Origin: Pseudomonadota bacterium
GTDB taxonomy: Bacteria; Pseudomonadota; Gammaproteobacteria; Steroidobacterales; Steroidobacteraceae
DNA length: 64,000 nt
Assembly: GCA_016713725.1 (NCBI GenBank)
Contig: JADJOO010000007.1
Span: 62,001-126,000 of the forward strand
Direction: 5' to 3'
Of this stretch, positions 24,792-33,603 are shown piece by piece. Below the pieces are notes generated by a model. It was given only the letters and a program-made list of their open reading frames with translations, was not told the origin of the DNA and searched no databases. The position numbers and the translations under genes were made by a program. Every line of letters begins with the position of its first letter. Position 1 is the first letter of the stretch.

Positions 24792-24816
24792 GTGGGAAAA
24801 AGTGGGATGAAATGGG
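24792..24816 (+). promoter_or_regulatory. MraZ operator (three GTGGG-type boxes)
   Basis: GTGGG at 24792-24796, GTGGG at 24802-24806 and ATGGG at 24812-24816, with exact 10-base periodicity, between the promoter and the mraZ start. MraZ is known to bind direct TGGGN repeats spaced by five bases in its own leader and repress the cluster. The position fits autoregulation. Confidence 0.75.
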
Positions 24817-24840
24817 CTGCCGGCCCGGAAGACGCCTGAA

Positions 24841-25296
24841 ATGTTTCGTGGAGCCAACAAAGTCACCCTCGATGTCAAAGGCCGCGTGGCGATGCCCGCG
24901 CGGTATCGGGACACGCTCGTTGAGCGCAGCGAAGGTCGGCTGGTGGCGACGGTGGACCGTTCCGACAAGTGCCTGCTGATTTATCCCCTCCCGGACTGGG
25001 AGGAGATCGAGCGCAAGCTGATGCGCCTGCCGACCCTGAATCCTCAGGCGCGGCGGTTGCAGCGGCTCATGGTGGGTCACGCCACGGACCTCGAGCTGGA
25101 TTCGCACGGTCGCGTGCTGGTCCCGCCGAAGCTGCGTGAGTACGCGGGCCTTTCACGCCAGGCGATGCTGATCGGGCAGGGCAGTCGTTTCGAGCTGTGG
25201 GACGAGCAGCACTGGAACGAGCGTCGCGACGAATGGCTGCAAGCGGGTGACGAGCCGGGCGAACTGCCCGCCGAACTCGAACAGCTGTCGCTGTAG
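24841..25296 (+). CDS. mraZ: Transcriptional regulator MraZ
   Basis: First gene of the dcw cluster, 151 residues. MraZ is a ring-forming DNA-binding protein with two SpoVT/AbrB-like halves. The two halves are seen as LDVKGRVAMPARYRDTL (about residues 10-26) and LDSHGRVLVPPKLREYAGL (about 83-101). It binds the boxes at 24792-24816 to repress its own operon. The ATG at 24841 is 3 bases from the end of the leader sequence GACGCCTGAA. rsmH follows after 9 bases. Confidence 0.95.
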   Translation: MFRGANKVTLDVKGRVAMPARYRDTLVERSEGRLVATVDRSDKCLLIYPLPDWEEIERKLMRLPTLNPQARRLQRLMVGHATDLELDSHGRVLVPPKLREYAGLSRQAMLIGQGSRFELWDEQHWNERRDEWLQAGDEPGELPAELEQLSL

Positions 25297-25305
25297 GCGC
25301 GCGAG

Positions 25306-26235
25306 GTGGTGGCGCACACGCCGGTACTTCTCGACGAGGTGCTGGCCGGACTCGCCGTCAAGGCGGACGGGCGTTACTGCGACGCGACGTTCGGCCGCGG
25401 CGGTCATGCCGCAGCCATTCTCCAGCAGCTCGGTCCCGCTGGCCGCCTTTGCGCCATCGATCGCGATCCGGCAGCCATTGCGGCCGGTCGTGAGCGATTT
25501 GCGGCAGAGCCGCGTCTCACTCTGGTTCGGGGGTCGTTCGGCCGGCTCGAGGAGCGGGTCCGCGCGGCAGGTTGGGAAGGGGAGTTGCAAGGCGTGCTGC
25601 TGGACCTGGGGGTCTCGTCGCCACAACTCGACGAGGCCGGTCGGGGCTTCAGTTTCATGCAGGACGGTCCGCTCGACATGCGCATGGACAACGAGTCCGG
25701 ATTGAGCGCCGCGCAGTGGTTAGCGCGCGCGGGCGAGCGGGAGATTGCGGACGTGCTGTTCAAGCTCGGTGAAGAAAAATTCTCGCGGCGCATCGCACGC
25801 GCCATCGCGGCCGCGCGCGCAGAGATGCCGATCGCCACCACGCGGCAACTTGCCGACATCGTGGCCGGAGCGGTGCCGACGCGCGAACCCGGCAAGCACC
25901 CGGCGACGCGCACCTTCCAGGCGATCCGCATCCACGTGAATCGCGAGCTCGAGGAAGTCGAGGCGGCGTTGCCCCAGGCCGTCAACCTGCTCGCGCCGGG
26001 CGGCCGACTGTGCGTGATCAGCTTCCATTCGCTCGAGGACAGGCTGGTCAAGCGCTTCATGCGCCGCGAGGCCCAGGGCGATCCGATCTACGCGGAGCTG
26101 CCGAACGTGCCGCCGCACGCCCGGCCCCGCCTGCAGCTCATCGGCGGCGCCGTCATGCCTGGCGATGCGGAAATCGCCCGCAATCCGCGCGCGCGAAGCG
26201 CCGTGCTGCGCGTGGCAGAGAGGATCGCGGCATGA
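25306..26235 (+). CDS. rsmH: 16S rRNA (cytosine(1402)-N4)-methyltransferase
   Basis: Methylates N4 of C1402, the same nucleotide whose ribose is modified by RsmI at 23028. The 309-residue protein begins VAHTPVLLDEVLAGL, has the SAM-binding loop DATFGRGGHAAAIL, LLDLGVSSPQLDEAGRGFSF, and C-terminal ISFHSLEDRLVKRFMR. The start is one of two consecutive GTG codons (25306 or 25309) after GCGAG. Standard second position in the cluster. Confidence 0.96.
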   Translation: MVAHTPVLLDEVLAGLAVKADGRYCDATFGRGGHAAAILQQLGPAGRLCAIDRDPAAIAAGRERFAAEPRLTLVRGSFGRLEERVRAAGWEGELQGVLLDLGVSSPQLDEAGRGFSFMQDGPLDMRMDNESGLSAAQWLARAGEREIADVLFKLGEEKFSRRIARAIAAARAEMPIATTRQLADIVAGAVPTREPGKHPATRTFQAIRIHVNRELEEVEAALPQAVNLLAPGGRLCVISFHSLEDRLVKRFMRREAQGDPIYAELPNVPPHARPRLQLIGGAVMPGDAEIARNPRARSAVLRVAERIAA

Positions 26236-26241
26236 CGTCAG

Positions 26242-26508
26242 GTGCATTGGCGGCTCGTGATCGCAGTGTTGTGGGTGATGGTGCTCGCGTCCGCGCTCGG
26301 CGTCGTCTATGGCAAGCAGGAAGCGCGCAACCGTTTCAGCGAGCTGCAGAAGCTCACGACGACGCGCGACGACCTCGACATCGAGTGGGGCCAGCTGCAG
26401 CTCGAGCAGAGCACGTGGGCCACGCATGGCCGCGTCGAACGGGTCGCGCGCGATGACCTCGGCATGGTGACGCCGCAGGCGTCCGAGCTTCGCATCGTGC
26501 AACCATGA
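26242..26508 (+). CDS. ftsL: Cell division protein FtsL
   Basis: Short bitopic divisome protein (88 residues) that forms a coiled coil with FtsB and helps activate FtsWI. One N-terminal membrane helix (LVIAVLWVMVLASALGVVYG) is followed by a heptad-like helix (KQEARNRFSELQKLTTTRDD). The likely start is a GTG at 26242 six bases past the rsmH stop; an ATG at 26232 is out of frame. It overlaps ftsI by four bases. Similarity in this family is low, so position supports the call strongly. Confidence 0.9.
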   Translation: MHWRLVIAVLWVMVLASALGVVYGKQEARNRFSELQKLTTTRDDLDIEWGQLQLEQSTWATHGRVERVARDDLGMVTPQASELRIVQP

Positions 26509-28253
26509 GGCGCGGCTCGTCGCTCCGCGATCACCACGCACGCGACGCGGCTGCGACCGCGATCGGCGAATGGCGTCTGTGGCTCGTGGGCGCACTGCTG
26601 ACGCTGTGCGTGATTTCGCTGCTGGCACGCGCGATCTACCTGCAGGTCATCGACCAGGACTTCCTGGCGAAGCAGGGCGACGCCCGCATCCTGCGTGACG
26701 TAAAGCTCTCGGCAAACCGCGGCATGATCATCGACCGCAATGGCGAGCCGCTCGCGGTCAGCACGCCGGTCGATACTGTCTGGGCCGATCCGCGCAAGCT
26801 CGCGCAGCATCCGCAGGAGTTCGCCAGGCTCGCCAAGGCGCTCGACCGCGACAAGAACTGGCTGGCCCGCCGCGTCACCAGCAACCTGGACCGCGAATTC
26901 GTCTACCTGGTGCGCCACATGCGCCCGGCCGATGCGGCCAAGGTGAAGGCGCTCGGCATCACCGGCGTCGACACGCTGCGCGAATACCGTCGCTATTACC
27001 CCGCGGGAGAAGTGACGGGCCACCTGCTCGGTTTCACCAACGTCGACGACGTGGGCCAGGAAGGTCTCGAACTCGCGTTCGACCAGTGGCTGGGCGGCGA
27101 GCCGGGCATCAAGCGAGTGATGCGCGACCGCGAAGGCCGCACGATCGAGGACATCGAGCGCATCAAGGCGCCGCGCCCGGGCCAGGACCTGCGCACCAGC
27201 ATCGACTTGCGCGTGCAGTACCTGGCCTACCGCGCGCTCAAGCAGGCCGTGCAGGAAAACTCGGCGCACGGCGGCTCGGTCGTCGTGCTCGACATCCAGA
27301 CCGGCGAAGTGCTGGCGATGGTGAACCAGCCGGCGTTCAACCCGAACGACCGCGAGCAGTACCTGCCGTCGCGCTACCGCAATCGCGCGACCAACGACTT
27401 CTTCGAGCCCGGTTCGAGCATCAAGCCGTTCGTGGTCGCCGCCGGCCTGAAGAGCGGGCGCTTTCACTCGGACACGCTGATCGAAACCGGGCCAGGCACG
27501 CTGCGAGTCGGCATCAAGACGGTCAAGGACAAGCACAACCTCGGCACCATCGACGTGCGCACGGTGCTCGAGAAGTCGAGCAACGTCGGCATCGTCAAGA
27601 TTGCGCTGACACTGAAGCCGCAGGAGATGTGGTCGACGCTGCGCGACCTCGGATTCGGCTCGGTGACCGGCTCGGGCTTTCCCGGCGAATCGGCCGGCAT
27701 CCTCACGGGCTACGATCACTGGCGCTCGATCGGCCAGGCCACGATGTCGTACGGCTACGGCCTGTCGGTCACGCCGCTGCAGCTCGCGCAGGCCTATGCC
27801 GTGCTCGGTGCGGGCGGGATGCGCCGTCCGGTGAGTCTGCGCCGCGTGGACGTGCCGCCGGAAGGCGAGCGAGTCATGGACGAAGCGGTTGCCCGCGAAC
27901 TCGTGCAGATGATGGAGAGCGTCGTGAGCGAGGCCGGTACGGCCCGTCGCGCCGCGGTGATGGGTTATCGGGTGTCCGGCAAGACCGGCACCTCCTGGAA
28001 GGCAGCAGACGGCGGCTACAACTCGACCAAGTACATGGCCGTGTTCGGTGGCGTCGTGCCCGCGAGCAACCCGCGCCTCGCTGCGATCGTGGTTGTCGAC
28101 GAGCCCAGTGCCGGCAAGTTCTACGGCGGCGACGTCGCAGCGCCCGTGTTCGCCGAGGTGATGTCCGGCGCACTTCGCCTGCTCGCCATTCCGCCCGACG
28201 ACCTGCAGCGCGTGCCCGCCACGACGCTCGTGCAGGCGCAGGATCCGTGGTGA
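26505..28253 (+). CDS. ftsI: Peptidoglycan D,D-transpeptidase FtsI (PBP3)
   Basis: Septal transpeptidase, 582 residues, anchored by one helix (LWLVGALLTLCVISLLARAI). A pedestal domain (LSANRGMIIDRNGEPLAVST) precedes the transpeptidase domain: the SxxK motif is in FEPGSSIKPF with the active serine near residue 304, SxN is in EKSSNVGIVK near 357, and KTG is in VSGKTGTSWK near 492. Length and motif spacing are normal. It overlaps ftsL by four bases; murE follows after 7 bases. Confidence 0.97.
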   Translation: MRRGSSLRDHHARDAAATAIGEWRLWLVGALLTLCVISLLARAIYLQVIDQDFLAKQGDARILRDVKLSANRGMIIDRNGEPLAVSTPVDTVWADPRKLAQHPQEFARLAKALDRDKNWLARRVTSNLDREFVYLVRHMRPADAAKVKALGITGVDTLREYRRYYPAGEVTGHLLGFTNVDDVGQEGLELAFDQWLGGEPGIKRVMRDREGRTIEDIERIKAPRPGQDLRTSIDLRVQYLAYRALKQAVQENSAHGGSVVVLDIQTGEVLAMVNQPAFNPNDREQYLPSRYRNRATNDFFEPGSSIKPFVVAAGLKSGRFHSDTLIETGPGTLRVGIKTVKDKHNLGTIDVRTVLEKSSNVGIVKIALTLKPQEMWSTLRDLGFGSVTGSGFPGESAGILTGYDHWRSIGQATMSYGYGLSVTPLQLAQAYAVLGAGGMRRPVSLRRVDVPPEGERVMDEAVARELVQMMESVVSEAGTARRAAVMGYRVSGKTGTSWKAADGGYNSTKYMAVFGGVVPASNPRLAAIVVVDEPSAGKFYGGDVAAPVFAEVMSGALRLLAIPPDDLQRVPATTLVQAQDPW

Positions 28254-28260
28254 GCGCGCG

Positions 28261-29790
28261 ATGAACGCACTTGGCAAGACCCACCAGAGCTCCGGCTACA
28301 ACATGACGCTCGGCCGCCTGCTCGAGGGCCTCGACGTTGCCGCACCGCACGGCCTGCAGGTGACGGATCTCGTGCAGGACAGTCGCGCCGCGACACCGGG
28401 CTGCGTGTTCCTGGCATGCCCGGGCCGCACGACGCACGGCCTCATGCATGCAGCGACTGCCGTCGAGCGCGGCGCGGTTGCAGTGCTGTGGGAGCCGGGC
28501 GCCGATCTCGAGCCGCCGGTGCTGCCCGAGCGCGTTGCAGCAATCGCCATCCCGCACCTCAGCCGTCACGTCGGCGAGCTCGCGGATCGCTTCTTCCGCC
28601 GGCCATCGGCCGACCTGCGCGTCGCCGGCATCACCGGCACCAACGGCAAGACCACCACTGCCTTCCTGCTGGCACAAGCGTCGGACTTCCTGGGTCGTCG
28701 TGGCTGGTACGTCGGTACGTTGGGCCACGGGCATCCCGGTAAAGTGCGTGAGGCGGGGCTCACCACGCCTGATGCGGTCACGGTGCAGCGCCACCTTGCC
28801 GAGGCTCGCGACGAAGGCGCGTCGACGCTCGGCCTCGAGGTATCGTCGCATGCGCTCGACCAGGACCGCGTCGCTGGCGTGAACTTCGACACCGCCGTCT
28901 TCACCAACCTCACGCGCGATCATCTCGATTACCACGGCACGCTCGAGGCTTACGGCGCGGCAAAGTCGCGGCTGTTCCACGCGCCGGGCCTGCGTTGCGC
29001 TGTGATCAACGTGCGCGACCCGTTCGGTCGTGAACTCATCGAGCGGCTCGATCCGGCGCTCGAGAAGATCGTCTACAGCACTGCGAACGACGTGTGGGCG
29101 GAGCGCGGCACGGGCTGGATCCGCGTTTCGGAGCTGCGCGCGACGGCGGCCGGTCTCACGATCAACGTCGAAACCAGCTGGGGTACGGGCCTGCTGCGCT
29201 CGCGCCTCGTGGGCGAGTTCAATGCGGAGAACCTGCTCGCCGTGCTCGGCGTGCTGCTCGGCTGGAACGTGCCGCTGCAGAAGGCGCTGGCCGCGCTGGC
29301 GCTGTGCGTTGCGCCGCCTGGACGCATGGAGTCCTTTGGCGGCGGCAAGCAAGCGCTGATCCTGGTCGATTACGCGCATTCGCCCGACGCGCTCGCGAAA
29401 GTGCTCGATGCGGCCCGCGCCCACGCGCGCGGCCGGTTGATCTGCGTGTTCGGCTGTGGCGGCGACCGCGATCCCGGCAAGCGTCCGCTGATGGGCGGCA
29501 TTGTCGAGGCAGGCGCTGACGTCGCGATCGTCACCGACGACAATCCGCGCACCGAGGATTCGGCGGCGATCATTGCGCAGATTCTCGCCGGCATGCGTGA
29601 CGCCGCGGCCGCGCACGTGGTTCCCGACCGTGCCGAGGCCATCCGCCAGGCTATCGCCGAGGCTGAGGCCGGTGACGTCGTGCTGGTCGCCGGCAAGGGC
29701 CACGAGGACTACCAGGTCGTCGGCACCGAGACGCGCGCGTTCAGCGACCGCGAGACGGTGCAGGCCTGCCTGTCCGGGGGCGCCGCATGA
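28261..29790 (+). CDS. murE: UDP-MurNAc-L-Ala-D-Glu:meso-diaminopimelate ligase
   Basis: Adds the third residue to the peptidoglycan stem peptide. The 509-residue protein has the ATP loop GITGTNGKTTTAFLLA near residue 125 and the DNPR motif (VTDDNPRTED, near 428), which in MurE indicates meso-diaminopimelate as substrate, as expected in a Gram-negative. The start used is the ATG at 28261; an internal ATG at 28303 (MTLGRLLEGLD) begins exactly where homology begins and may be the true start. It overlaps murF by four bases. Confidence 0.96.
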   Translation: MNALGKTHQSSGYNMTLGRLLEGLDVAAPHGLQVTDLVQDSRAATPGCVFLACPGRTTHGLMHAATAVERGAVAVLWEPGADLEPPVLPERVAAIAIPHLSRHVGELADRFFRRPSADLRVAGITGTNGKTTTAFLLAQASDFLGRRGWYVGTLGHGHPGKVREAGLTTPDAVTVQRHLAEARDEGASTLGLEVSSHALDQDRVAGVNFDTAVFTNLTRDHLDYHGTLEAYGAAKSRLFHAPGLRCAVINVRDPFGRELIERLDPALEKIVYSTANDVWAERGTGWIRVSELRATAAGLTINVETSWGTGLLRSRLVGEFNAENLLAVLGVLLGWNVPLQKALAALALCVAPPGRMESFGGGKQALILVDYAHSPDALAKVLDAARAHARGRLICVFGCGGDRDPGKRPLMGGIVEAGADVAIVTDDNPRTEDSAAIIAQILAGMRDAAAAHVVPDRAEAIRQAIAEAEAGDVVLVAGKGHEDYQVVGTETRAFSDRETVQACLSGGAA

Positions 29791-31169
29791 TCAGCCGCGA
29801 CCTCGCGACCTTCGCCAGGGTGAGCGGCGGCGTCCTGCATGGCGCCAATGCGCCGTTTGCGCGCGTCATCAGCGACTCGCGTGCGCTGGAGCAGGGCGCG
29901 CTGTTCGTCGCGCTCACCGGTGAACGCTTCGATGGCCACGATTTCGTGTCCGATGCTGCGCAGCGCGGCGCCGCAGGCGCGATCGTCAGCCGACCGGTCG
30001 ATAGCGCGCTGCCGCAGGTCGTCGTCGCCGACACGCTGGTCGGTCTGGCCGCATTCGCGAATGCCTGGCGCCGCTCGTTCGCCGGCGTCGTGGTCGGCAT
30101 CACGGGCAGCAACGGCAAGACGACGGTCAAGGAAATGACCGGCGCGATCCTGGCCGAACTGGGTCCGTGTCTCGTGACGCAGGGCAACCTCAACAACCAC
30201 ATCGGCGTGCCGCTCACGCTGTGCCGGCTCGAAGCCGCGCATCGTTGCGCCGTCATCGAGATGGGAGCGAACCACCTGCGCGAAATCGCGCACCTGGCCG
30301 CGATAGCCGAGCCGACGGTCGGCCTGGTGATCAATGCAGGCCAGGCGCACCTCGAGGGATTCGGTGGTATCGACGGCGTCGCCAGGGGCAAGGGCGAGAT
30401 GTTCGAAGCGCTCGGGCCAGGCAGCACGGCGGTGATCAACGCCGATGATCGCTTCGCCGCGTTCTGGCAGGGTCGCGCGCGCCGCGCCGGTCGCGTCGTC
30501 ACGTTCGGCCTGCGTGAACGCGCCGACGTCTCGGCTCGCAACGTGCGCAGCCACCTCGGGTCGACGGGATTCGAGACGACATTCGAACTGGTCACGACTT
30601 CCGGCATGCGATCCATCGAGCTGGGCCTCGCCGGCGAACACAATGTCATGAACGCGCTTGCCGCTGCGGCGGCTGCGATGGCGGCCGGTGCAAGTCTCGA
30701 CGCCGTGCAGCGTGGCCTGCAGTCGATGCGACCGGTCTCGGGCCGGCTCGAGGTCAAGCAGGCGCTGCACGGCACACGCCTGATCGACGACGCTTACAAC
30801 GCCAATCCCGGGTCCCTGCGCGTGGGCCTGCGAGCGCTGGCGGGTGTGCCGGGCGAGCGCTGGCTCGTCCTCGGTGAAATGGCCGAACTGGGCGAGGAAG
30901 GTGCGCACCTGCACGCGGAGATGGGCGCACTCGCGCGCGAGTGCGGCGTCACCCGGCTGCTCGCCGTCGGCGCGGGTTCGCAGCCGGCCGTGGAATCGTT
31001 CGGTCCTGGCGCCTCCTGGCATGCGAACACGGATGCCCTGCTGTCAGCGCTGCTGCCCGAACTGCACGACGGTCTCACGATCTACGTCAAGGGTTCGCGC
31101 GTGAATCGACTCGAGCGCGTGACCGCGGCCCTGGCGCCGGGTGGCACGGCGCAGGCAGGGGGACACTAG
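29787..31169 (+). CDS. murF: UDP-MurNAc-tripeptide D-alanyl-D-alanine ligase
   Basis: Completes the UDP-MurNAc-pentapeptide by adding D-Ala-D-Ala. A 460-residue Mur ligase with the nucleotide loop VGITGSNGKTTVKEMTGAIL near residue 107, NLNNHIGVPLTL just after it, EMGANHLREIAHL and the C-terminal DDAYNANPGSLRVGL. The start overlaps the murE stop, and the stop is followed at once by the mraY ATG. Confidence 0.96.
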   Translation: MISRDLATFARVSGGVLHGANAPFARVISDSRALEQGALFVALTGERFDGHDFVSDAAQRGAAGAIVSRPVDSALPQVVVADTLVGLAAFANAWRRSFAGVVVGITGSNGKTTVKEMTGAILAELGPCLVTQGNLNNHIGVPLTLCRLEAAHRCAVIEMGANHLREIAHLAAIAEPTVGLVINAGQAHLEGFGGIDGVARGKGEMFEALGPGSTAVINADDRFAAFWQGRARRAGRVVTFGLRERADVSARNVRSHLGSTGFETTFELVTTSGMRSIELGLAGEHNVMNALAAAAAAMAAGASLDAVQRGLQSMRPVSGRLEVKQALHGTRLIDDAYNANPGSLRVGLRALAGVPGERWLVLGEMAELGEEGAHLHAEMGALARECGVTRLLAVGAGSQPAVESFGPGASWHANTDALLSALLPELHDGLTIYVKGSRVNRLERVTAALAPGGTAQAGGH

Positions 31170-32252
31170 ATGCTGCGCCACGTCGCCGCCTGGCTCGCCG
31201 AAGACTACTCGGGCTTCCACGTCTTCCAGTACCTGACCCTGCGGGCGATCCTCGCTGCACTGACGGCGCTGGCGATCTCGCTGCTGGTCGGCCCGCGCAT
31301 GATCCGCTGGCTTGCCGAATACCAGGTCGGCCAGCGCGTGCGGTCTGACGGTCCGCAGACGCACCTGAGCAAGGCAGGCACGCCGACGATGGGCGGCGCG
31401 TTGATCCTCGCGGCAATCGTCGCTGCGACGCTGCTCTGGGCCGATCTCGCGAATCGTTTCGTATGGGTGGTGCTGCTGGTCACCATCGCTTTCGGCCTGA
31501 TCGGGTTCTGGGATGATTACCTCAAGCTCGTCGTCGGCAATTCGCGCGGGTTGATCGCGCGCTACAAGTATTTCTGGCAGTCGTTCGCCGGGCTCGGCGC
31601 CGCGATCGTGCTGTACGTCACCGCGCAGTCGCCCGCCGACACGACGCTGTACGTGCCGTTTTTCAAGCACTTCGTCGTCCCGCTCGGCGTGCTCTTCATC
31701 CCGCTCACGTATTTCGTGATCGTCGGCTCGAGCAACGCGGTCAACCTGACCGACGGTCTCGACGGCCTCGCGATCATGCCGTCGGTGCTGGTCGCCGGTG
31801 CGCTCGGCGTGTTCGCGTACGCGTCGGGTAACGTCGTGTTCTCGAACTACCTCGGCATCCCGTACCTCGCCGGCGCGGGCGAGGTGCTCGTGATCTGCTC
31901 CGCGATCTTCGGCGCAGGCCTCGGGTTCCTGTGGTTCAACACGTATCCGGCGCAGGTGTTCATGGGAGACATCGGCGCACTGGCACTCGGTGCCGCGCTC
32001 GGCGTCATCGCCGTCGTCGTCCGGCAGGAAATCGTGCTCTTCATCATGGGCGGCGTGTTCGTCATGGAGACGGTGTCGGTGATCCTGCAGGTGGGGTCGT
32101 TCAAGCTCCGCGGCAAGCGGATCTTCCGAATGGCGCCGATCCACCACCACTTCGAACTCAAGGGCTGGGCCGAACCTAAAGTCATCGTCCGCTTCTGGAT
32201 CATCACCGTGATCCTCGTCCTGCTCGGCCTCGCGACGCTCAAGCTCCGATGA
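31170..32252 (+). CDS. mraY: Phospho-N-acetylmuramoyl-pentapeptide-transferase
   Basis: Integral membrane enzyme that transfers phospho-MurNAc-pentapeptide to undecaprenyl phosphate, forming lipid I. The 360-residue protein has about ten helices; catalytic and substrate motifs include GTPTMGGALIL, FGLIGFWDDYLKLV, SSNAVNLTDGLDGLAIMPS (aspartates), FNTYPAQVFMGDIGALALG and the histidine-rich APIHHHFELKGW. Normal length; overlaps murD by four bases. Confidence 0.97.
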   Translation: MLRHVAAWLAEDYSGFHVFQYLTLRAILAALTALAISLLVGPRMIRWLAEYQVGQRVRSDGPQTHLSKAGTPTMGGALILAAIVAATLLWADLANRFVWVVLLVTIAFGLIGFWDDYLKLVVGNSRGLIARYKYFWQSFAGLGAAIVLYVTAQSPADTTLYVPFFKHFVVPLGVLFIPLTYFVIVGSSNAVNLTDGLDGLAIMPSVLVAGALGVFAYASGNVVFSNYLGIPYLAGAGEVLVICSAIFGAGLGFLWFNTYPAQVFMGDIGALALGAALGVIAVVVRQEIVLFIMGGVFVMETVSVILQVGSFKLRGKRIFRMAPIHHHFELKGWAEPKVIVRFWIITVILVLLGLATLKLR

Positions 32253-33603
32253 CAGAGGCGCTCCACACACTGGCCCCGCTTGCTGCCGGCACCCGCGCCC
32301 TGGTGCTGGGGCTCGGGCGCACCGGGCTTTCGGCGGCACGCTACCTGGACCGCAAGGGTCTCACGGTGCGGGTTGCGGACACCCGCGCGAACCCGCCCGG
32401 CGTCGATGCGCTGCGTGCAGATGTCCGGCCGCCGAACTGCAGACAGGGGCGTTCGACCCGTCGCTGCTCGACGATGTCGCGCAGGTGGTGATTTCACCGG
32501 GCTTGTCCTTGCAGGAGGCGGTCGTGCGCGCAGCGCTCGAGCGTGGGCTTGCGGTCGTGGGTGACATCGAACTCTTCGCCCGTGAGGCGCGGGCGCCGAT
32601 GGCGGCGATCACCGGCACGAACGGCAAGAGCACGGTGACGACTCTCGTGGCGGAGCTTGCGAACGCCGGTGGCCGGCGCGCGGTGGCGGGCGGGAATCTC
32701 GGCGACCCGGCACTCGACCTGCTCGAGCGTCCCACGCCCGAGCTCTACGTGCTTGAACTGTCGAGCTTCCAGCTCGAAACGACACGCTCGCTCCGTACCG
32801 TGACTTCGACCGTACTCAACGTCACGCCCGATCACATGGACCGGTACGCGAGTCTGGAAGCGTACGGCGCGGCGAAGGCCCGTATCTTCGACGGTTGCGA
32901 CGTGGCCGTGATCAACGCCGACGACCCGGTGGTGCGCGGCATGCCGCGGCCGGGCCAGTCCGTCGTGTCGTTCAGCCTCGAATCACACGCTGCCGACTAC
33001 ACGCTCGAACAGTCGCCCGCGCCGATGATCGTGCGACGGGGCGAGCCATTGCTGCCGCTCGCGGCGATGCGGCTGCAGGGCCTGCACAACGCGGCGAACG
33101 CGATGGCTGCGCTCGCGCTGGCCGAAGCCCTCGACCTGCCGCTCGCGCCGGCGCTCGATGCGCTTTGCGCGTTTGCCGGCTTGCCGCACCGCTCGCAGTG
33201 GGTCGCCGACGTCGGCGGTGTGCGCTACGTGAACGATTCGAAGGGCACGAACGTCGGTGCGACGCTCGCCGCCGTGCGGGGCTTGGCTGGCCCGCTCGTC
33301 GTCATCGCCGGCGGCGACGGCAAGAACCAGGACTTCTCGGAGCTGCGGGACGCGTTCCGCGGCAAGGTCCGTCACGTCGTGCTGATCGGCCGCGATGCGC
33401 CGGCGCTCGAAGCCGCGCTGGCCGACGCCTGCGACACGGAGCGCGCCAGCGGCATGCCGGCAGCCGTGCGCGCGGCGCAGGCCGTCGCGCAACCGGGCGA
33501 CACCGTGCTGCTCTCGCCGGCTTGCGCGAGCCTCGACATGTTCCGCGACTACAGCCATCGCGGTGACGAATTTGCCGCCACCGTCAGGAGTCTTGCTGCA
33601 TGA
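32249..33603 (+). CDS. murD: UDP-MurNAc-L-alanine:D-glutamate ligase (apparent frameshift)
   Basis: Adds D-glutamate to UDP-MurNAc-L-Ala. The start (ALVLGLGRTGLSAARYLDRK) is in one frame and the rest, from AAELQTGAFDPSLLDDVAQV on, in another. The switch falls at 32421-32430 in ATGTCCGGCC, and restoring one C in the CC run gives a continuous protein of 451 residues, the family length. Motifs present are TGTNGKSTVTTL, LELSSFQLETT, TPDHMDRY and VNDSKGTNVGAT. An essential gene with an otherwise intact sequence is best explained by a one-base assembly deletion. Confidence 0.92.

Noticed and set aside
26307..28277. Long antisense frame opposite ftsL and ftsI (about 650 codons)
   Set aside because: Same artefact of high GC at third positions; no start context and no protein-like motifs.
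27874..29703. Long antisense frame opposite murE
   Set aside because: Shadow of the murE frame with His/Arg-rich composition; no domain visible.
32249..33603. murD as a pseudogene, or two separate genes
   Set aside because: One missing base restores a full-length essential enzyme; the same fault type recurs in neighbouring essential genes.
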